A DNA stretch of 64,000 nucleotides, taken from assembly GCF_020329485.1 (NCBI RefSeq), contig NZ_JAGKJI010000017.1:81966-145965 (forward strand), in the 5' to 3' direction. The translations under genes and the position numbers were made by a program. Of this stretch, positions 27,082 to 35,036 are shown one piece after another. The notes beneath the pieces are model-generated. The model saw nothing but the letters and a program-made list of their open reading frames with translations, was not told the origin of the DNA and made no database searches. Each line of letters starts with the position of its first letter. Position 1 is the first letter of the stretch. Origin of the DNA: Bradyrhizobium cenepequi (GTDB lineage Bacteria; Pseudomonadota; Alphaproteobacteria; Rhizobiales; Xanthobacteraceae).

Positions 27082-27929
27082 GACGCGTCTTCCTGATGGA
27101 ACGGCAATACGAACTGAAATGTAGCACCGGGTCCCCTGCTTCGGGAAGCCGATACACGTCCTCCGTGAGCCTCTAGGATTGAGCGGCAAATTGAAAGCCC
27201 CCGATGATGCGGACCGGCTATTCAAGGCCTTCTTCCGCACCAAATCCGACGGCATGGGGATGGGGCAGTTCTATACACGAAATCGCAAAATGGCTGATGG
27301 GCGTCGTGTATGGCGCTATGCTGTCGCCATTTTTCGGGTTCCGGTTCGACATCGTCCGCAACGTCCCAGCGAGCCAGGCCCGGTCAGGCTCGCCGGCGCG
27401 ATGCCAACGGAGTTGAGGTGATCGGACACGCGGGTGATCCTATGATCCGGTCCTGTCTTCCAGAACTAGTCGGACGCCGTTTCGGCATAATCGCGAAAGC
27501 GCTGCTCGCTTTCGCGAAGCGCCTCTTCCGCCCGCTTGCGGTCCTCTATGTCGGTAGATGATCCGTACCATTTGACAATGTTGCTCCGCTCATCATGCAG
27601 CGGCCCGGCTCGAAACAAAAACCAGCGATACTCACCATCGAAGCGCCGCAACCGAGCTTAAAGCTCGCCTCTCACGCCGGATTCCCGTATCGCGCTCCAC
27701 CTCTGCAACATGCCCTTTTTGTCATCAGGATGAAAAGCGCGAGGCCCAGCCCATTTCGGCCTGGTCCAGGGAAAGGCCGGTATAATCGAGAGCTGGTTGG
27801 TTCAGGAAATCGGGAACGCCGTCGGCTCTAGCACACCAGGCCAGCGTCGGGATTGTATCGATGACCAGTCGAAGGCGGTCTTCGGACTTTTTGATTTCGT
27901 CAATCCGCCTTTGTCCGCTTCTTTTCCAT
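27078..27929 (-). pseudogene. Decayed PAS-sensor histidine kinase
   Basis: Read on the minus strand, pieces appear in order. PAS 1 has SEDRLRLVIDTIPTLAW and DFLNQPALDYTGLSLDQAE (27890-27740). Its end is RRFDGEYRWFLFRAGPLHDE and IVKWYGSSTDIEDRK, then ESEQRFRDYAETASD (to 27466). A frameshifted PAS 2 follows (KTGPDHRITRVSDHLNSVG, then EPEKWRQHSAIHDAHQPF). A large deletion removes HisKA, and the last pieces are the ATPase motif GLSICRSILEAHGGRV and ...GATFQFVLP with a stop at 27078. A GAGGAGG site and ATG stand at 27929, but reading from them meets a stop after nine codons. It is closely similar to the C-terminal third of the 56390-62272 kinase. A 68-bp inversion lies inside. Confidence 0.88.
27198..27265 (+). 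other. 68-bp micro-inversion inside the kinase pseudogene
   Basis: The plus strand here encodes DDADRLFKAFFRTKSDGMGMG, the ATPase N/G1-box region, whereas the flanking kinase pieces are on the minus strand. Turning the segment round joins this peptide exactly to GLSICRSILEAHGG on the minus strand. The segment is bounded by CCCCC on the left and GGGG on the right, a minimal inverted repeat. Confidence 0.75.
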
Positions 27930-28383
27930 CGCGGCCTCCTCTTCCACTGGTGAGTCGTTTGCAAGCAGATCGTGTAATCCTGCCCATAAACTTCAGTATG
28001 CTCGCGCGATTCCTTTCAATACCGGACGCTTACCTAGGTACGATTGAGCCACCAGTCCCTATCCTCCTAGTCTTGCTGCAGATCGAAAGAGCCGATTGCA
28101 GGTGACACGATGTCCGCGATCCCAGTCGAACAGATCAAGCGCAACCGCCACGAGACCGGCGGACTGAAACACATCCCTGTCCCTTCGACGAACGAGACTT
28201 GTGCCAGCACAGGAAGTCTGCTGCTTCACCTGCGGAGGCAGCATATGAGAGTGAAACTCGGCGCACAATGTCCCTACACGCGGCGGGACCTGGCAGGCCA
28301 CTACGATCCTGACGCGATTCTTCAGCTTTGCGCCAACTGCGACGGCGAACAAAAGGCAAGCACAAAATCGAGAGGAGGCAAAA
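27930..28383. other. Intergenic segment, promoter region of two divergent units
   Basis: This 454-bp segment holds the leader of the former kinase operon (minus) and that of the small Cys-rich operon (plus). A perfect TACCTAGGTA palindrome sits near 28030-28039. Overlapping frames on both strands (e.g. plus 28110-28508) lack ribosome sites and similarity. I support no gene here. Confidence 0.4.
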
Positions 28384-28569
28384 ATGCGCAGCAATTCCAA
28401 ATATACCCCCGCCGGCGCAGCCAAGCGTTGCCCGATTTGCGAAGGAAAATTCGGCCTCGTCAGGCACTATTCCTGGCGGACCGCGCTCTGTTCCAAGAAG
28501 TGCGCTGACCGCTTCAGGATCCGTCGGGAATGTGACCGCAGATGGTTACACTGGTTCCAGCCTGCTTGA
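28384..28569 (+). CDS. Small zinc-ribbon-like protein, 61 residues
   Basis: The pattern CPICEGKFG then WRTALCSKKCADRFRIRRE gives two CxxC/CxxxC pairs spaced like a small zinc-binding domain (residues ~16-40), followed by a basic aromatic tail RRWLHWFQ. The start has a strong GAGGAGG site. It heads a run of three small genes to 29198. Proteins like it are frequent and uncharacterised in Bradyrhizobium. Confidence 0.75.
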   Translation: MRSNSKYTPAGAAKRCPICEGKFGLVRHYSWRTALCSKKCADRFRIRRECDRRWLHWFQPA

Positions 28570-28626
28570 GCATCGCGCGACAAATTCGCGAAGTTGGGAA
28601 TTCCTGAGCAGTAAGGAGGTTGCGCA

Positions 28627-29013
28627 ATGAACCCTTTCTGCAAATCCTTGCAGAGCATTTGTCTCTGCTGCGTGTCTATGATGCCGGTCCAAGCGCAAAA
28701 TGCTGGGCTTCACCGCCATCCGCCGCAGGACCAGCTCCTGCACGAGAAATTCTATTCAACATGGCACATGCCCGACAATCCCGCCGTTAGCTGCTGCAAT
28801 GATGCGGACTGTTATCCGACCGAAGTCAAGTACCTCGACGGCAATATGTACGCAAAGCGCAGAGAAGATGGAAAGTACATTCCCATTCCACCGGAAAAGG
28901 TCGAACGGAACAGAGATAATCCGGATGGCAGAAATCATCTCTGCGCGCCCCCACCCAGTGCCTCCCACTCGTCCGATACCGTATTCTGCTTCGCATTGGG
29001 AGGCGCCACATGA
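28627..29013 (+). CDS. Cys-rich exported protein, 128 residues
   Basis: An N-terminal signal-like segment (SLQSICLCCVSMMPVQAQ) is followed by a hydrophilic mature part with the Cys pairs SCCNDADCYPTE, then NHLCAPPPS and TVFCFALGG, probably disulfide-bonded or metal-binding. A TAAGGAGG site precedes ATG 28627. The stop overlaps the next small gene as ATGA, so the two are translationally coupled. Function unknown. Confidence 0.75.
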   Translation: MNPFCKSLQSICLCCVSMMPVQAQNAGLHRHPPQDQLLHEKFYSTWHMPDNPAVSCCNDADCYPTEVKYLDGNMYAKRREDGKYIPIPPEKVERNRDNPDGRNHLCAPPPSASHSSDTVFCFALGGAT

Positions 29014-29198
29014 GATTTGTAGTGGTAAATGAGAGGTCGCCCCGCCGACCCTCCCTCTGTGTGATGTGCGATCAGCCGATCGAAGCAGGCTATCTCCGGG
29101 AAATCGGAACACACCTCACCTATTGCAATCACGATTGTTACCAAGATCACTGCCAGAGTGCGTTCCTGTTTCTCCAAAGCCAGGCAAGAGCATCATGA
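29010..29198 (+). CDS. Small zinc-binding-like protein, 62 residues
   Basis: The protein has SLCVMCDQPIEAGYLREIG then LTYCNHDCYQDHC, a four-or-more Cys/His arrangement of the kind that folds round zinc, in a cytoplasmic protein without signal peptide. It overlaps the stop of the exported Cys-rich gene, completing a three-gene set of Cys-rich small proteins. Function unknown. Confidence 0.7.
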   Translation: MRFVVVNERSPRRPSLCVMCDQPIEAGYLREIGTHLTYCNHDCYQDHCQSAFLFLQSQARAS

Positions 29199-29321
29199 TA
29201 CGCCCTTGCTCGGTTCGACTCGCCCATGAGCAAAAGGGATTCGGCGACGGGTCCTGCTGAATGATCAATCAATCCGGCCATCGGAGATGAGTCTTCGCGG
29301 TCGGCGGAACGGGACATTGCG

Positions 29322-30095
29322 ATGATAGCTTATAGCACCAACCACGATGCCTCAGATCGGAGGGCGTCGAGATTTGTCTGCACGGATCCAAGGGTTGCGG
29401 AGCAGAGTCCGGTACAGATGGTGAATTCGTCAATCAGTCTTGGCCTGCATCTGACTCTTGTTCGACGCACGCGAGAATCGCCAATGTTGCGGAGCGGAAC
29501 GGCGGAGCTTCTGGCCGACATCGAAGGCTTGCCCGTTCTGGTGCGTTTGCTCGTCCAGGATGTGCCGGCAGAAATACGGTCCGATCTCGTCACGGATGCC
29601 GATGTTCATTCGCTGCTGTCGACCACGCTCGAAAAGGTGATTGAGCGGATGCGCGGATCACCGCTGCGACGCGACGCCCCGTCAAAGCAGCCGCTCGCCA
29701 TCGTGGAATTGATCACGGCCGGAATACCTTCGGCCCGGCTGGCGGATCGGCTGACTGACAGGGTGCTGCGCGTGGGCTCGCTGGAGCTTGATCTCATCGA
29801 TCGAACTGTGAAGCGTGGTGATCGTGGGATCGATCTGCGACCGCGCGAGTTTCGGTTACTCAAGTACATGATGCAACGGAGCGGCAGGTTGCTAACTCGG
29901 GCAACCCTCCTGAAGGATGTCTGGAACTATAAGTTCGTCGCGGAAACAAATCTTGTCGATGTTCATATGGGCAAATTGCGTCGCAAGGTCGACGGATCAA
30001 ATGAGCCCGCCATGATTCGCAACGTCCGAGGGGTTGGCTTCGTTCTCAGTGCGAATCCCTTCCAGCAGAGCTCGTCGACGGCCACCCAACCCTGA
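29322..30095 (+). CDS. Receiver-less OmpR-type DNA-binding regulator
   Basis: This is a 257-residue protein whose C-terminal ~100 residues are an OmpR/PhoB winged helix (LRVGSLELDLIDRTVKRGDR, PREFRLLKYMMQRSGRLLTR, NLVDVHMGKLRRKVDG, IRNVRGVGFVLSANP), very close to the C-terminus of the regulator at 33134-33811. The N-terminal ~150 residues contain no receiver motif, no phospho-acceptor Asp and no KPF segment. It may be active without phosphorylation or receive another signal. Later in-frame starts at 29418 and 29484 are possible. It ends 57 bp before hemA. Confidence 0.8.
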   Translation: MIAYSTNHDASDRRASRFVCTDPRVAEQSPVQMVNSSISLGLHLTLVRRTRESPMLRSGTAELLADIEGLPVLVRLLVQDVPAEIRSDLVTDADVHSLLSTTLEKVIERMRGSPLRRDAPSKQPLAIVELITAGIPSARLADRLTDRVLRVGSLELDLIDRTVKRGDRGIDLRPREFRLLKYMMQRSGRLLTRATLLKDVWNYKFVAETNLVDVHMGKLRRKVDGSNEPAMIRNVRGVGFVLSANPFQQSSSTATQP

Positions 30096-30152
30096 ACAAC
30101 CTGGCCATCCATCGCTGCCATCGATCTGATCCGCCGATACGGAGTCTCGCGA

Positions 30153-31415
30153 ATGTTCGACTATAACGGGAGTTTTCAATCTGCCGTTGCTGTGCTGAAG
30201 CGGGAGCATCGCTACCGCGTTTTCGTTGACCTGGAGCGCAAAGTGGGACAGTTCCCCCACGCGCTCTGGAACAGCCCGACCGGCAAGAGGGATGTCGTGG
30301 TCTGGTGCTCAAACGACTATCTCGGAATGGGTCAGCATCCGAAGCTGATCGACGCGATGTGTGCCGCCGCGCGCACGATGGGCACGGGCGCCGGCGGCAC
30401 GCGCAACATCTCGGGAACAAATCGGGCGCTGGTGGAGCTGGAGGCCGAGCTTGCCGACCTGCATAGCAAGGAAGCGGCGCTCGTTTTCACGTCGGGCTAC
30501 GTCTCCAACCATACGGGTATCGCGACGATCGCCAAGCTCCTTCCGGATTGCCTGATCCTGTCCGATGCGCTCAATCACAATTCGATGATCGAAGGCGTGC
30601 GTGCGGCCGACTGTTCCAAGCAGATCTGGCGTCACAATGATCTTAAGCACCTCGAGGAGTTACTCTGCCGAGCGGCGGCTGGCCGCCCGAAGCTTATCGT
30701 GTTCGAAAGCGTGTACTCGATGGATGGCGATGTCGCTCCGCTCGAGGCGATCTGCGACTTGGCGGAACGCCATGGCGCGATGACCTATCTCGACGAAGTG
30801 CATGCCGTTGGAATGTACGGGCGACGCGGCGGCGGGATCGCCGAGCGAGACGGAGTGATGGCGCGCATCGACGTCATCGAGGGAACGCTCGCAAAAGCCT
30901 TCGGCACGCTTGGCGGTTACATTGCCGGCCGCAGCGCCATCGTAGACGCCGTGCGATCCCATGCCCCCGGGTTTATCTTCACGACGGCCTTGCCACCGTC
31001 GATAGCCGCGGCTGCGACTGCGTCGATCGCCCATCTTAAGACATCGGGTGCCGAGCGTGCGGCCCAGCGCGCCGCCGTGGCAGCGACCAAGGCCGCCCTG
31101 CGCGAAGCTGGATTGCCCGTGTTGGACACAGAGACGCATATCGTACCGGTGATGGTCGGCGATCCGGCTAAGTGCAAGCAGGCGAGCGATCTTCTGCTCG
31201 ACCGGCACGGGATTTACATCCAGCCGATCAACTATCCCACCGTTCCCCGGGGCACCGAGCGTTTGCGGATCACCCCGACCCCGGCGCATGACGTTCGACT
31301 GGTCCGGCAGTTGGCTGACGCCATGGTTTCGGTGTGGCACGACCTTGGCATTGCTCTCGGAAGATATCATCAGCCCGGCGATCAGCGTGCACAGACGGTT
31401 GCGGCAGGCGGCTAG
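30153..31415 (+). CDS. hemA: 5-aminolevulinate synthase
   Basis: This 420-residue pyridoxal-phosphate enzyme condenses glycine and succinyl-CoA, the first step of heme and tetrapyrrole synthesis in alphaproteobacteria. Seen: YRVFVDLERKVG at the start, GTGAGGTRNISGTNRALVELE, YLDEVHAVGMYG, the cofactor Lys in EGTLAKAFGTLGGYIAG (~residue 248) and the substrate region IQPINYPTVPRGTERLRITPTP. Length fits the family. It sits among signalling genes rather than heme genes, so it may be a second, regulated copy serving the many heme proteins nearby; this is inference. Confidence 0.95.
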   Translation: MFDYNGSFQSAVAVLKREHRYRVFVDLERKVGQFPHALWNSPTGKRDVVVWCSNDYLGMGQHPKLIDAMCAAARTMGTGAGGTRNISGTNRALVELEAELADLHSKEAALVFTSGYVSNHTGIATIAKLLPDCLILSDALNHNSMIEGVRAADCSKQIWRHNDLKHLEELLCRAAAGRPKLIVFESVYSMDGDVAPLEAICDLAERHGAMTYLDEVHAVGMYGRRGGGIAERDGVMARIDVIEGTLAKAFGTLGGYIAGRSAIVDAVRSHAPGFIFTTALPPSIAAAATASIAHLKTSGAERAAQRAAVAATKAALREAGLPVLDTETHIVPVMVGDPAKCKQASDLLLDRHGIYIQPINYPTVPRGTERLRITPTPAHDVRLVRQLADAMVSVWHDLGIALGRYHQPGDQRAQTVAAGG

Positions 31416-31530
31416 GCCCCGTTGCTCTTTTTGCTGCTTTCCGGTTGCAAGGGCCAAGGTCCCGAAGCGCCTTTACCCTTCCTGATAAGGCTGCTTGGGC
31501 GACTAGCCGCCGCGCGAATGCGGTGCGTTC

Positions 31531-31690
31531 CTAGTTGTAGCCGCTGCTGGTGTCAGGCGATGAGCCGCCGAACGAGGGGTCTCCGGTGCCGCTCACGGTG
31601 GTCGGACCGTCTGGATTGCCGTTCGGATTACGTAATTCGGATGCAGTTTGACCATGCCGATGGCATCGCCCTGAACCCTGATCTCGACCG
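31531..31690 (-). pseudogene. Possible remnant of a Pro/Ser/Thr/Gly-rich protein
   Basis: A minus-strand frame ending in TAG at 31531-31533 encodes ...NGNPDGPTTVSGTGDP and ...SSPDTSSGYN, a composition like the two low-complexity proteins at 1-255 and 34257-34703. There is no start codon in the frame after an upstream stop, so it is at best a degraded tail. It occupies most of the gap between hemA and the histidine kinase. Confidence 0.3.
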
Positions 31691-31707
31691 TAACCAATGC
31701 GCCCGGA

Positions 31708-33126
31708 TCAATGGTCAGGACAAATGACCTCCAACCAGCCACCCGGCCCGGGATGAATGGCCAGCCTGAAGCCGTGCAGCTTTACGATCGCAGCCACAAG
31801 ATTCAGGCCAAGGCCCACGCCTGGCGTGCTTCTGATCTTGTCGGACCGATAGAAACGACGCAGCACGGCCTCGCGCTCCTGATCGTTGATGCCGGGGCCG
31901 GTATCGGTGACGCGCACGGTGGTTTTATTGTCGCCGCGTATCAATTCAATGTCGACTCTGCCGCCCTCAGGAGTAAACTTGATGGCATTGTCGACGAGGT
32001 TGGCGACTGCCTCGAAGAGGAGATCCCGATCGCCACGCACGTTCAATGGCTGCTGCACCCCGATCCGCAAGTTGACATTCTTGTTTTCGGCGATCGGTTC
32101 GTAGATATCGCATACCTCCCGCAGTATCTCGTGCAGCGAAACGGTGCCAAAAGCCGCAGACCGCCGGCTATTTTCGATTTCGGCCAAACGCAACAGCGCC
32201 GTAATGATCGCCAGCGACTGGTCAATATTTGCGATCGCTTTGTCTACAACCAGCTGGAGCCGTTCCAGCGTAGTTGCGTTCGTGCGGCCGCGCTCCAGCG
32301 TCAGCCGCGCCCGCGTTAGCGGCGTTCGCAAATCGTGAGCGATGTCGTTGCCTACTCCGGCGAGCGCGTGGATCATCGCTTCCATTTCATCGAGCATGCC
32401 ATTGACGATGACCGTAAGCCTCGAAAACGGCTCGTCGACGTCGCGGTGTGGGAGTCGCTCACGCAGATCTCCCGCGATGATGCGCTGGACCCTCTGATTG
32501 ACCTCCTCGACCCGCTCTTGGGCTCGCATACTCAGCCACGCGCCAGCCAGCAGACATAAGCAAAGTGCAGGCAGCAGACCGAGCGCCAACGCCTGTGCGA
32601 CGACATGAGAAATTTCCCTGGTTTCGTCGACGTCGCGTCCCATTACCAGTGCGTCGCCGTTCGGCATGTGCCGGGCGATTGCGCGGATCACATGCGTTTC
32701 CCTTCCGGTCGGAAGCATCCGCTCGACCGAAATGCTCCGGACGGAATCATCCATCTGGAGATCGGGCGGAAACCGTTCCAGGTTCCCCGCTATCTCGCGG
32801 CCGTCTGCGCTGAACAGGCCGGCATATTCAACGCCGTGGGAATCTTGCTTTAGATGGTCATTGATCGCATTCAGCCGGCGTTCGCTGGGCAAACCGGCGA
32901 TGAAGTTCAGTTGACTGCTAATCATTTTGTCGGATCGCGCGATCAAGTACTGATCGGCCTGCCAGTAGATGAAGCCGAACAGCACCATGACGAAAACCGC
33001 GAACACGCCAGCCACCGCCAGCGCCCACCGAAAGGTGTTCGAACGTATGATGTGAGCCTGACCCATCGGATCTCGCCCCGCGGATTTACCGCTCAACATC
33101 AGTCGCGGCGCCTTGCTGGCTTCCAT
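31708..33126 (-). CDS. Sensor histidine kinase paired with the OmpR-type regulator
   Basis: The 472-residue kinase has membrane helix 1 at ~25-48 (FRWALAVAGVFAVFVMVLFGFIYW), a periplasmic sensor, helix 2 (ALALGLLPALCLCLLAGAWLS), a HAMP linker, H box NDIAHDLRTPLTRARL, N box NLVDNAIKFTPEGG, G1 RVTDTGPGIN and G2 GVGLGLNLVAAIV. ATG 33126 is eight bases after the regulator stop; an alternative upstream start at 33174 overlaps that gene. It is a paralogue of the kinase at 22312-23676 throughout its length, sensor included, so the two may detect related signals. Confidence 0.93.
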   Translation of the reverse strand: MEASKAPRLMLSGKSAGRDPMGQAHIIRSNTFRWALAVAGVFAVFVMVLFGFIYWQADQYLIARSDKMISSQLNFIAGLPSERRLNAINDHLKQDSHGVEYAGLFSADGREIAGNLERFPPDLQMDDSVRSISVERMLPTGRETHVIRAIARHMPNGDALVMGRDVDETREISHVVAQALALGLLPALCLCLLAGAWLSMRAQERVEEVNQRVQRIIAGDLRERLPHRDVDEPFSRLTVIVNGMLDEMEAMIHALAGVGNDIAHDLRTPLTRARLTLERGRTNATTLERLQLVVDKAIANIDQSLAIITALLRLAEIENSRRSAAFGTVSLHEILREVCDIYEPIAENKNVNLRIGVQQPLNVRGDRDLLFEAVANLVDNAIKFTPEGGRVDIELIRGDNKTTVRVTDTGPGINDQEREAVLRRFYRSDKIRSTPGVGLGLNLVAAIVKLHGFRLAIHPGPGGWLEVICPDH

Positions 33127-33133
33127 CTGATCT

Positions 33134-33811
33134 TCACGGTCCGGTTCGGAGAATGAAGCCGGCACCGCGGACATTGTGGATCATGGGAGGTTCGCCTGGC
33201 CCGTCCACCTTGTGGCGCAGCCTGCCCAGATGCACATCAACCAGATTTGTCGCTGGAACGAATTTATAGTCCCAGACTTCCTCCAGAAGCATGGCTCGCG
33301 TCAACAGTTGATCGCTCCGTTGCATCATGTATTCAAGCAAACGGAATTCGCGCGGCAGGAGATCGATCGCCCGATCGCCGCGTTTGGCGGTGCGCTCGAT
33401 CAGATCGAGTTCCAACGGTCCCACCCGCAACGTCGTCTCGCGCGATTCAGCCGGCCGGCGCAGCAGCGCCTCGATCCTAGCGACAAGCTCGACCAGCGCG
33501 AACGGTTTGGTGAGATAGTCGTCGCCCCCCATCCGCAATCCGCGCACGCGATCGTCGACCGCCCCCAGCGCACTCAGCACCAGCACCGGAGTGCGGACCT
33601 GGTCTTTCCGCAAGGCCTCGATCACCGTGAGACCGTCCATTCCAGGCAACAACCGATCGACGATCATGGCGTCGGGCCGCGATGAGCGCGCCTTGTCGAG
33701 GCCTTCTATACCGCTGGCCGCCCACTCGACTTCAAAACCACGATCGGTGAGTTCGGCGGTAATTTCTTCGGCCGTTTCGCTGTCGTCCTCGATCAGAAGT
33801 ACCTTTGTCAT
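33134..33811 (-). CDS. OmpR/PhoB-family response regulator
   Basis: The 225-residue regulator has a receiver with KVLLIEDDSE, phospho-acceptor Asp in MIVDRLLPGMDG (~51), VLSALGAVDDRV and the Lys in YLTKPFALVELVARI (~100), then a winged helix (LLPREFRLLEYMMQRSDQLLTR, NLVDVHLGRLRHKVDG, HNVRGAGFILRTG). The frame is open to 34096, but only ATG 33811 or 33835 matches the receiver start. It forms an operon with the kinase that follows. Regulatory site 9 is ~250 bp upstream. Confidence 0.93.
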   Translation of the reverse strand: MTKVLLIEDDSETAEEITAELTDRGFEVEWAASGIEGLDKARSSRPDAMIVDRLLPGMDGLTVIEALRKDQVRTPVLVLSALGAVDDRVRGLRMGGDDYLTKPFALVELVARIEALLRRPAESRETTLRVGPLELDLIERTAKRGDRAIDLLPREFRLLEYMMQRSDQLLTRAMLLEEVWDYKFVPATNLVDVHLGRLRHKVDGPGEPPMIHNVRGAGFILRTGP

Positions 33812-34057
33812 CGGTTCATTCCCAGCCGCTACCATGCGATTCGCACCGAGCCCTGTGCTCGAGCCTGGATTTCCTGGGATCATATGCTTGCTCGAGACCA
33901 AAGGCATAATCTCACCGGCCCGAACGCCATCGATAAAGAGCAGGACGGCGCCGCCCGCCTCGGTTTCGGGGGCAGGAAGCGTGGCGGACGCCGTCCTCAT
34001 TGCGGCCAATCTGAACACCGCCTCCGAGGCCAGGCGCGGTGGGCCCCTCAACAGTCC

Positions 34058-34101
34058 ACATAGGCTTCCGGAGGGACCCCCACCACTAAATAGCATTTTA
34101 A
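34058..34101 (-). promoter_or_regulatory. Shared palindrome/-10 promoter, site 9 (two-component operon)
   Basis: On the minus strand TTAAAA-TGCT-ATTTAG-TGG covers 34101-34083 and CTATGT covers 34063-34058, 19 nt between TGG and the -10. The transcript would have a ~240-nt leader before the regulator ATG at 33811. Confidence 0.5.
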
Positions 34102-34164
34102 AAACGGCCCAGCCCGAAGCGTATCGCTCTAAGCGCCGGCGTCGGGAAGCGGGTTATCGGCTTT

Positions 34165-34212
34165 GAGCATGATCCGGAACAGTCTGAACCGGTTTTCCGA
34201 AGGTCATGCGCA
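34165..34212. repeat. Dispersed palindromic intergenic repeat (Bradyrhizobium type)
   Basis: GCATGATCCGGAA and TTTTCCGAAGGTCATGC form an imperfect hairpin around AACCGG. The wording GAGCATGATCCGGAA... is familiar from short palindromic repeats scattered through Bradyrhizobium and Rhodopseudomonas intergenic DNA. It supports the genus guess. Function unknown. Confidence 0.6.
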
Positions 34213-34256
34213 AATAAGATAGGGCAAGACGACTATTCGAGGAAATTCATCACGCC

Positions 34257-34703
34257 TTAGCAGCCTGCTGGCGATACGCCCGGTGTTGCCGCTGCGCCTG
34301 TGGCGTTAGCCGGCGCCATCGTCCCAGGCGTCGCAAGATTCATCGTCATGCTCTCGGCGCATGCCGACGTATTCGGTGTCGGCATCACACCCGTGGTCGG
34401 ATCGATGCTGGTGTCGGCAAGCACCGCGACTGGGGGTTGAATCGTGCCAGGTGGGGGACTGCTCGGAACTTCGGGAGTCGAGAGCGGCAAAGCGGTGCCG
34501 TTGGTCGGCGGACCTCCCGGCTTAGTGCCGCATACGGTAGTCGACGGGCTGCCGAGCGGGGATACCGGTGGTATGGTCCCCGTCGTGCTGGCGACGAATG
34601 GCATGGGAATAGTCCCCAACGGGGTCCTCTGCATCATCGTTGTTGATGGCATCATCGTGGTCGATGGCCTCATCGTCGCTGTGCTGCCCACCATCAGAAC
34701 CAT
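34257..34703 (-). CDS. Thr/Pro-rich low-complexity protein ending in Cys
   Basis: This is a 148-residue frame rich in Thr, Pro, Ser, Met and Gly, with STTVCGTKPGGPPTNGTALP, NTSACAESMTMNLATPG and the end GVSPAGC. Composition and the terminal Cys match the protein truncated at the left edge of the window. No classical signal peptide is visible at ATG 34703, so the start may be wrong or upstream DNA lost. The opposite strand also has a long frame, but it lacks family similarity. Function unknown. Confidence 0.5.
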   Translation of the reverse strand: MVLMVGSTATMRPSTTMMPSTTMMQRTPLGTIPMPFVASTTGTIPPVSPLGSPSTTVCGTKPGGPPTNGTALPLSTPEVPSSPPPGTIQPPVAVLADTSIDPTTGVMPTPNTSACAESMTMNLATPGTMAPANATGAAATPGVSPAGC

Positions 34704-34940
34704 CTTTCTCTCCGAACGTAGTCAGACGTTGCGTGCGTGGATTTCCACGGCCAGCCTTTGCGTTTCCCCGATATCTTTGGAGGGGGTCACCCCACCGAAC
34801 TCCCGACAGCCCAATGAAGCTCCGCGAGCACCCGAACATGCACGCCGCACACTGGGCTCTCAATTAAAAACCAATTTAGGGTTCTGAATTGGTTTTGACC
34901 GCCGAGCGATCGAATGAGGCATTGCGGGCAGCAGCCGGTT
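34704..34940. other. Intergenic segment with a weak extra copy of the shared box
   Basis: No gene is supported. TTAAAA-ACCA-ATTTAG-GGG at 34864-34882 resembles the shared box but has no CTANNT at the proper distance, so it is probably not a promoter by itself. It lies 77 bp upstream of the good site at 34941. Confidence 0.4.
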
Positions 34941-34983
34941 CTAAATTGTAATTTAGTGGTGTTGGCGAACCACGATCCTAAGT
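34941..34983 (+). promoter_or_regulatory. Shared palindrome/-10 promoter, site 7 (small secreted protein)
   Basis: CTAAAT-TGTA-ATTTAG-TGG at 34941-34959 is the perfect form of the palindrome. CTAAGT at 34978-34983 follows after 18 nt. The small-protein ATG is 59 nt beyond the start of the -10. Confidence 0.7.
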
Positions 34984-35036
34984 CAACTGGACGAAGGCCA
35001 CACGCTGTTGGATTTTCTATCCAATGGAGAAATCGA

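Noticed and set aside
26416..27960. Insertion-sequence involvement in the decayed kinase region
   Set aside because: No transposase fragment, terminal inverted repeats or target duplication; deletion plus micro-inversion explains what is seen.
28110..28508. 132-codon plus-strand frame before the small Cys-rich operon
   Set aside because: It overlaps the better supported zinc-ribbon gene in another phase and has no ribosome site; composition changes along its length.
29997..34096. Open frames antisense to hemA, the wHTH gene and the regulator, including the N-terminal extension of the regulator to 34096
   Set aside because: The extension crosses promoter site 9 and has no receiver sequence; the antisense frames lack starts and similarity.
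34864..34882. TTAAAA-ACCA-ATTTAG-GGG as an independent promoter
   Set aside because: There is no -10-like hexamer at the required distance; it may only be a secondary operator.
34444..34887. Long hydrophobic plus-strand frame opposite the Thr/Pro-rich gene
   Set aside because: It is the mirror of a GC-rich repetitive gene; its apparent helices come from reversed Thr/Met/Pro codons, and there is no ribosome site.
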